Origin: Planctomycetota bacterium
GTDB lineage: Bacteria; Planctomycetota; Brocadiia; SM23-32
DNA length: 9,565 bases
Direction of reading: 5' to 3'
NCBI GenBank assembly: GCA_018334735.1
Contig: JAGXLK010000054.1
Location: 1 to 9,565 of the forward strand
Both the position numbers and the translations under genes were made by a program. The stretch's first letter is position 1; the number at the start of each line of letters is the position of its first letter. The notes under the pieces are model-generated. The model was not told the origin of the DNA. It saw only the letters and a program-made list of their open reading frames with translations, and made no database searches. Shown piece after piece: positions 7,349 through 9,565 of the stretch.

Positions 7349-7752
7349 AACGGTGGCAAGTTTCAGATAAAATTGTGTCGGATAGTATGAAAGAATTAAA
7401 AATGGTAGAACGTAATACGGGCCGGGTTCTGCTTGGAAATGTAAAAGCAGCTATCGGTCCGGTTGAGCGATTCACTGGTTTGATGGGAAGAAAATCGCTC
7501 AAAGCTGAAACGGGAATGTATTTCCCGCATTGTAGTAGCATTCACATGTTTTTCATGCGTTTTGCCATTGATGCTGTGTATTTCGATCGTGAGTATCGGA
7601 TCAAAAAAATAGTGAGTTACCTCAAACCCTGGCGTCTCTCCTGGTGCCCGGGCGGAGATTCTGTGCTCGAAGTGCCCGCCGGTTGGTGTGAGGAGATTGG
7701 ACTTGAAGTAGGTACCAGAGTGGAATTCCAGGAAAAAAAGAAATCAGACTGA
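7345..7752 (+). CDS. DUF192 family protein inside the Tad operon
   Basis: Encodes up to 135 residues. The DUF192 pattern is clear: RFTGLMGRKSL (42-52), GMYFP (57-61), MFFMRFAIDAVYFD (68-81), then PGGDSVLEVPAG (102-113) and GLEVGTRVEF (119-128). DUF192 is a small, widespread beta-rich domain of unknown biochemical role; many members are secreted, but this one shows no signal peptide and looks cytoplasmic. The start is uncertain. The GTG at 7345 overlaps the tadC stop by four bases, suggesting coupling. ATGs at 7387 and 7402 are alternatives, and the last would match the usual domain edge best. None has a strong ribosome site. Its stop overlaps the ATG of the next FHA gene (TGATG). Being locked between tadC and the FHA genes argues for a pilus-linked role, not proven here. 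Confidence 0.88.
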   Translation: MKRWQVSDKIVSDSMKELKMVERNTGRVLLGNVKAAIGPVERFTGLMGRKSLKAETGMYFPHCSSIHMFFMRFAIDAVYFDREYRIKKIVSYLKPWRLSWCPGGDSVLEVPAGWCEEIGLEVGTRVEFQEKKKSD

Positions 7753-9023
7753 TGCGATTAAGATTCAGAGTCCTGAACACGTCTTTGAAAGGTCTCGAAT
7801 TTGAGACCGATAACGATACTGTAAGAATCGGGCGTGCAGCCTCCAATGACCTGGTTCTCCGGGAACAGTCAGTCTCGCGCCGACATGCCACGATCGAAGC
7901 ATCCGATGGGGAACTGACGGTACGGGACGAAGGGAGCCGCAACAATACGAAAGTTGACGGGGAAGAAATCGACGTGGAAACGCCGATCTCCGAAAACAGT
8001 GTCTTGGCGTTTGGTGACGTAATAGTTCAGGTTTCGTTGCCTGGCCAGAGAGTTGTGGATGAAGAAGAGAGCGAGATTACTCCCGAAGCAGCAGCTCTGG
8101 CTGAAGTAGAGAATGAGGCGCTCGAATCGCCAGCAGAAGAAAAATCTGCTGAAGCTGCAGAACAGTCGGCGCTGACGACCCCCGGGGGGAAGGGTATTGA
8201 GAAAGCCGAGAAAAGCCCCCCGGCAATCGGCAGCGCGGGAGAAGCGATCGAGCGAAAATTCTGGCCAGTGCTGACACTTTTGTGCGGAATAGCAATTGCT
8301 GGTCTGCTGATTCTTTATTTCCTCAATTCCAGCGGGGAGCTCGATAAAGCGAAAGGCACAATGGCGATCGCTTTCCGAGTGGGCAAAAGTAAAGTTGTTA
8401 AAGTGCCGACCGGATTTGTGACAAAATGGACTGTTCAGCCGCCGGAGCGTGTAAAAGTGGAGCGCCCCTGGAAAAGCCTGGATTACTTGCTTCAGCTGAC
8501 AGGAGGATCCCGCGGCGTTGCCACCATTAAACTCTATAACAACCAGGGCGATCATGTCGTAATTTACGCAAACATTTTACCTCGAAAACGCGAAGAGGTC
8601 GGAGAAGGTAGTACCGAAGTCTCACGGTCAAAGACAGAGCGATTGGCGGAAGCCAGAAATTGTATCCGGCGGGCGGAGCTTTTCCGAGAGCAGGACGATA
8701 TTTACATTGCTAAGAAGCAATACGAAAAGGCTATCAAAATCCTGGAACCGCTTGACCGTGATGCCCCTTCGGAGTTGAGCCTGGCTATCGAATGGCAAGA
8801 CGAGCTCGAAGCTCAAATAGAGCGAAGATATGACCAACTGACCTTTGACGTTTCCAATTTATTGAAAGTGGGTGAACGTCGTCGAGCCCTTGAAAAACTG
8901 GCACAAATAAAAGCCTTGATTCCAGATGAATCGGACGTTCGATGGCAAAATGCCGATCTGCTCTATCGTATGGTCGAGCGGATCCTGCGAAAAAAAGAAG
9001 AACAAACTCGGAGAGGATTGTGA
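7752..9023 (+). CDS. Membrane FHA protein with secretin N-domain-like region and helical-repeat tail
   Basis: Encodes 423 residues in four parts. (1) An FHA domain (about 1-96): VRIGRAASNDLVL (24-36), SRRH (42-45) and GSRNNT (61-66), where the usual NGT is NNT. (2) An acidic, Ala/Glu-rich linker (about 103-168). (3) One membrane helix (about 170-191), predicted to place the FHA domain in the cytoplasm and the rest in the periplasm. (4) A region (about 203-276) with VGKSKVVKVP, FVTKWTVQPPERVKV, then LTGGSRGVATIKLYNNQGDH. This matches the pattern of the 'pilus formation protein N-terminal' domain (T2SS-T3SS_pil_N) that normally opens CpaC/RcpA secretins. A helix-rich tail (about 294-412), probably TPR-like (EQDDIYIAKKQYEKAIKILE), completes it. 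The FHA, membrane helix and periplasmic domain order resembles SctD/YscD ring proteins. I infer an inner-membrane scaffold linking phosphorylation signals, platform and secretin. The FHA call is firm, the pil_N call moderate. The ATG overlaps the previous stop (TGATG). Confidence 0.85.
   Translation: MRLRFRVLNTSLKGLEFETDNDTVRIGRAASNDLVLREQSVSRRHATIEASDGELTVRDEGSRNNTKVDGEEIDVETPISENSVLAFGDVIVQVSLPGQRVVDEEESEITPEAAALAEVENEALESPAEEKSAEAAEQSALTTPGGKGIEKAEKSPPAIGSAGEAIERKFWPVLTLLCGIAIAGLLILYFLNSSGELDKAKGTMAIAFRVGKSKVVKVPTGFVTKWTVQPPERVKVERPWKSLDYLLQLTGGSRGVATIKLYNNQGDHVVIYANILPRKREEVGEGSTEVSRSKTERLAEARNCIRRAELFREQDDIYIAKKQYEKAIKILEPLDRDAPSELSLAIEWQDELEAQIERRYDQLTFDVSNLLKVGERRRALEKLAQIKALIPDESDVRWQNADLLYRMVERILRKKEEQTRRGL
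9010..9016 (+). promoter_or_regulatory. Ribosome binding site for the third FHA gene
   Basis: GGAGAGG lies at the very end of the upstream FHA gene. Its GGAG part ends six bases before the GTG at 9020, supporting that GTG start, which overlaps the upstream TGA (GTGA). Confidence 0.6.
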
Positions 9024-9565
9024 AATTCATCGTCCAAGAAGGTGATACGGAGTACGAATTCTTGCTCTCGCCCGGTCTCTACATCGTAGGCCGGGATCCG
9101 ACCTGTGATCTAACCCTCGATTCCCAACGAGTATCAAGGCGTCATATGAGCTGTACGGTGACCGAAGATCACGTGACCGTGAAAGATCTGGGAAGTCGTA
9201 ACAGTATCCGAATCGGAGGCATTAAAGTTGATGAGGCTACGTTGCGCGACGGAGACGAACTTCATGTGGCCGACGTTCGTTTGAAGTTCAAAGGAGATGC
9301 GGGAGGAGCTCCGGCAATTCCGGCTAATAAGAAAGATGAGCCTGTCGAAGCACACGAGGCCGTTCTGGAAGATGATGAAGAAACTCCACCCGAAGGCGCT
9401 CTTGTGCCCGAAGAAGAAGGCGGGAAAAAGCCCGAAGTTACCCAGAAAGATGGACGATGGTTCGTTACCGATCCGAATACGGGGAGAGAGGTTGAAATTG
9501 TTCCGGCCGGAGAGGAAAAAACCGGCAAGAAATCTAAAAGTCTCCTGAGCACGACCAAAGGCAAA
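9020..9565 (+). CDS. FHA domain protein (3' end outside window)
   Basis: Starts with a GTG that overlaps the upstream stop by four bases and stays open to the right edge: 182 residues are visible. The first 91 form a complete FHA domain: YIVGRDPTCDLTL (21-33), SRRH (39-42), KDLGSRNSIRIGG (55-67), and LRDGDELHVADVRLKFKG (75-92). R25, S39, R40, H42 and N61 are present, but the usual NGT is NSI. Then comes a low-complexity Pro/Glu/Lys linker (about 93-143), a short conserved-looking block DGRWFVTDPNTGREVEIVP (144-162), and a Lys/Ser-rich stretch at the edge. No membrane helix appears in the visible part; it could follow, as in the neighbouring FHA protein. It is probably translated together with that neighbour and serves the same phospho-dependent scaffold or regulatory function. 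Its C-terminal domain, and therefore its job, cannot be seen here. Confidence 0.85.
   Translation, partial: MKFIVQEGDTEYEFLLSPGLYIVGRDPTCDLTLDSQRVSRRHMSCTVTEDHVTVKDLGSRNSIRIGGIKVDEATLRDGDELHVADVRLKFKGDAGGAPAIPANKKDEPVEAHEAVLEDDEETPPEGALVPEEEGGKKPEVTQKDGRWFVTDPNTGREVEIVPAGEEKTGKKSKSLLSTTKGK

Noticed and set aside
7869..8555. Minus-strand open frame (228 codons) opposite the membrane FHA gene
   Set aside because: Shadow of a well-supported FHA gene; composition is not protein-like and there is no start signal.

Overview
The window is a plus-strand, tightly packed gene cluster for a Tad/Flp-type pilus or secretion machine. It has ten protein genes, the first and last cut by the window edges. 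I see no rRNA, tRNA, CRISPR array, insertion sequence or minus-strand gene. The recognisable Tad parts are a TadE-like pseudopilin, CpaB/RcpC, the CpaF/TadA ATPase, and the two platform proteins TadB and TadC. The organism is a bacterium with moderate GC content. An FHA domain fused to CpaF, together with large TadE/TadG-like ectodomain proteins, fits deep-branching didermic lineages (Planctomycetota and relatives, myxobacteria-like groups, or a candidate phylum). That placement is inference only.

Layout. Bases 1-2203 hold two putative surface or minor pilus subunits, coupled by a TGATG stop/start overlap. Bases 2204-2347 are a short intergenic stretch with a candidate intrinsic terminator. 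Bases 2348-2842 encode a small unrecognised membrane-anchored protein, followed by a second terminator-like hairpin. From 2909 to the window end runs a probable operon: cpaB, FHA-cpaF, tadB, tadC, a DUF192 gene, a membrane FHA protein with a secretin-type N-domain-like region, and a third FHA protein that leaves the window. Several junctions in this operon overlap (tadB/tadC nearly; tadC/DUF192, DUF192/FHA and FHA/FHA actually), implying translational coupling.

How the parts work together. CpaF should hydrolyse ATP in the cytoplasm. TadB and TadC form the inner-membrane platform that pushes Flp or TadE-type subunits outward, and CpaB acts in the periplasm near the secretin. What sets this cluster apart is that three consecutive regulatory or scaffold proteins carry FHA (phosphothreonine-reading) domains. 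One of them seems to join a cytoplasmic FHA domain, a transmembrane helix, a periplasmic region like the N-terminal domain of CpaC-type secretins, and a helical-repeat tail. That order recalls the inner-ring proteins of type III secretion (SctD/YscD: FHA, membrane helix, periplasmic ring domains). The secretin CpaC, the localisation ATPase CpaE/TadZ, the major Flp pilin and the prepilin peptidase are not in this window.
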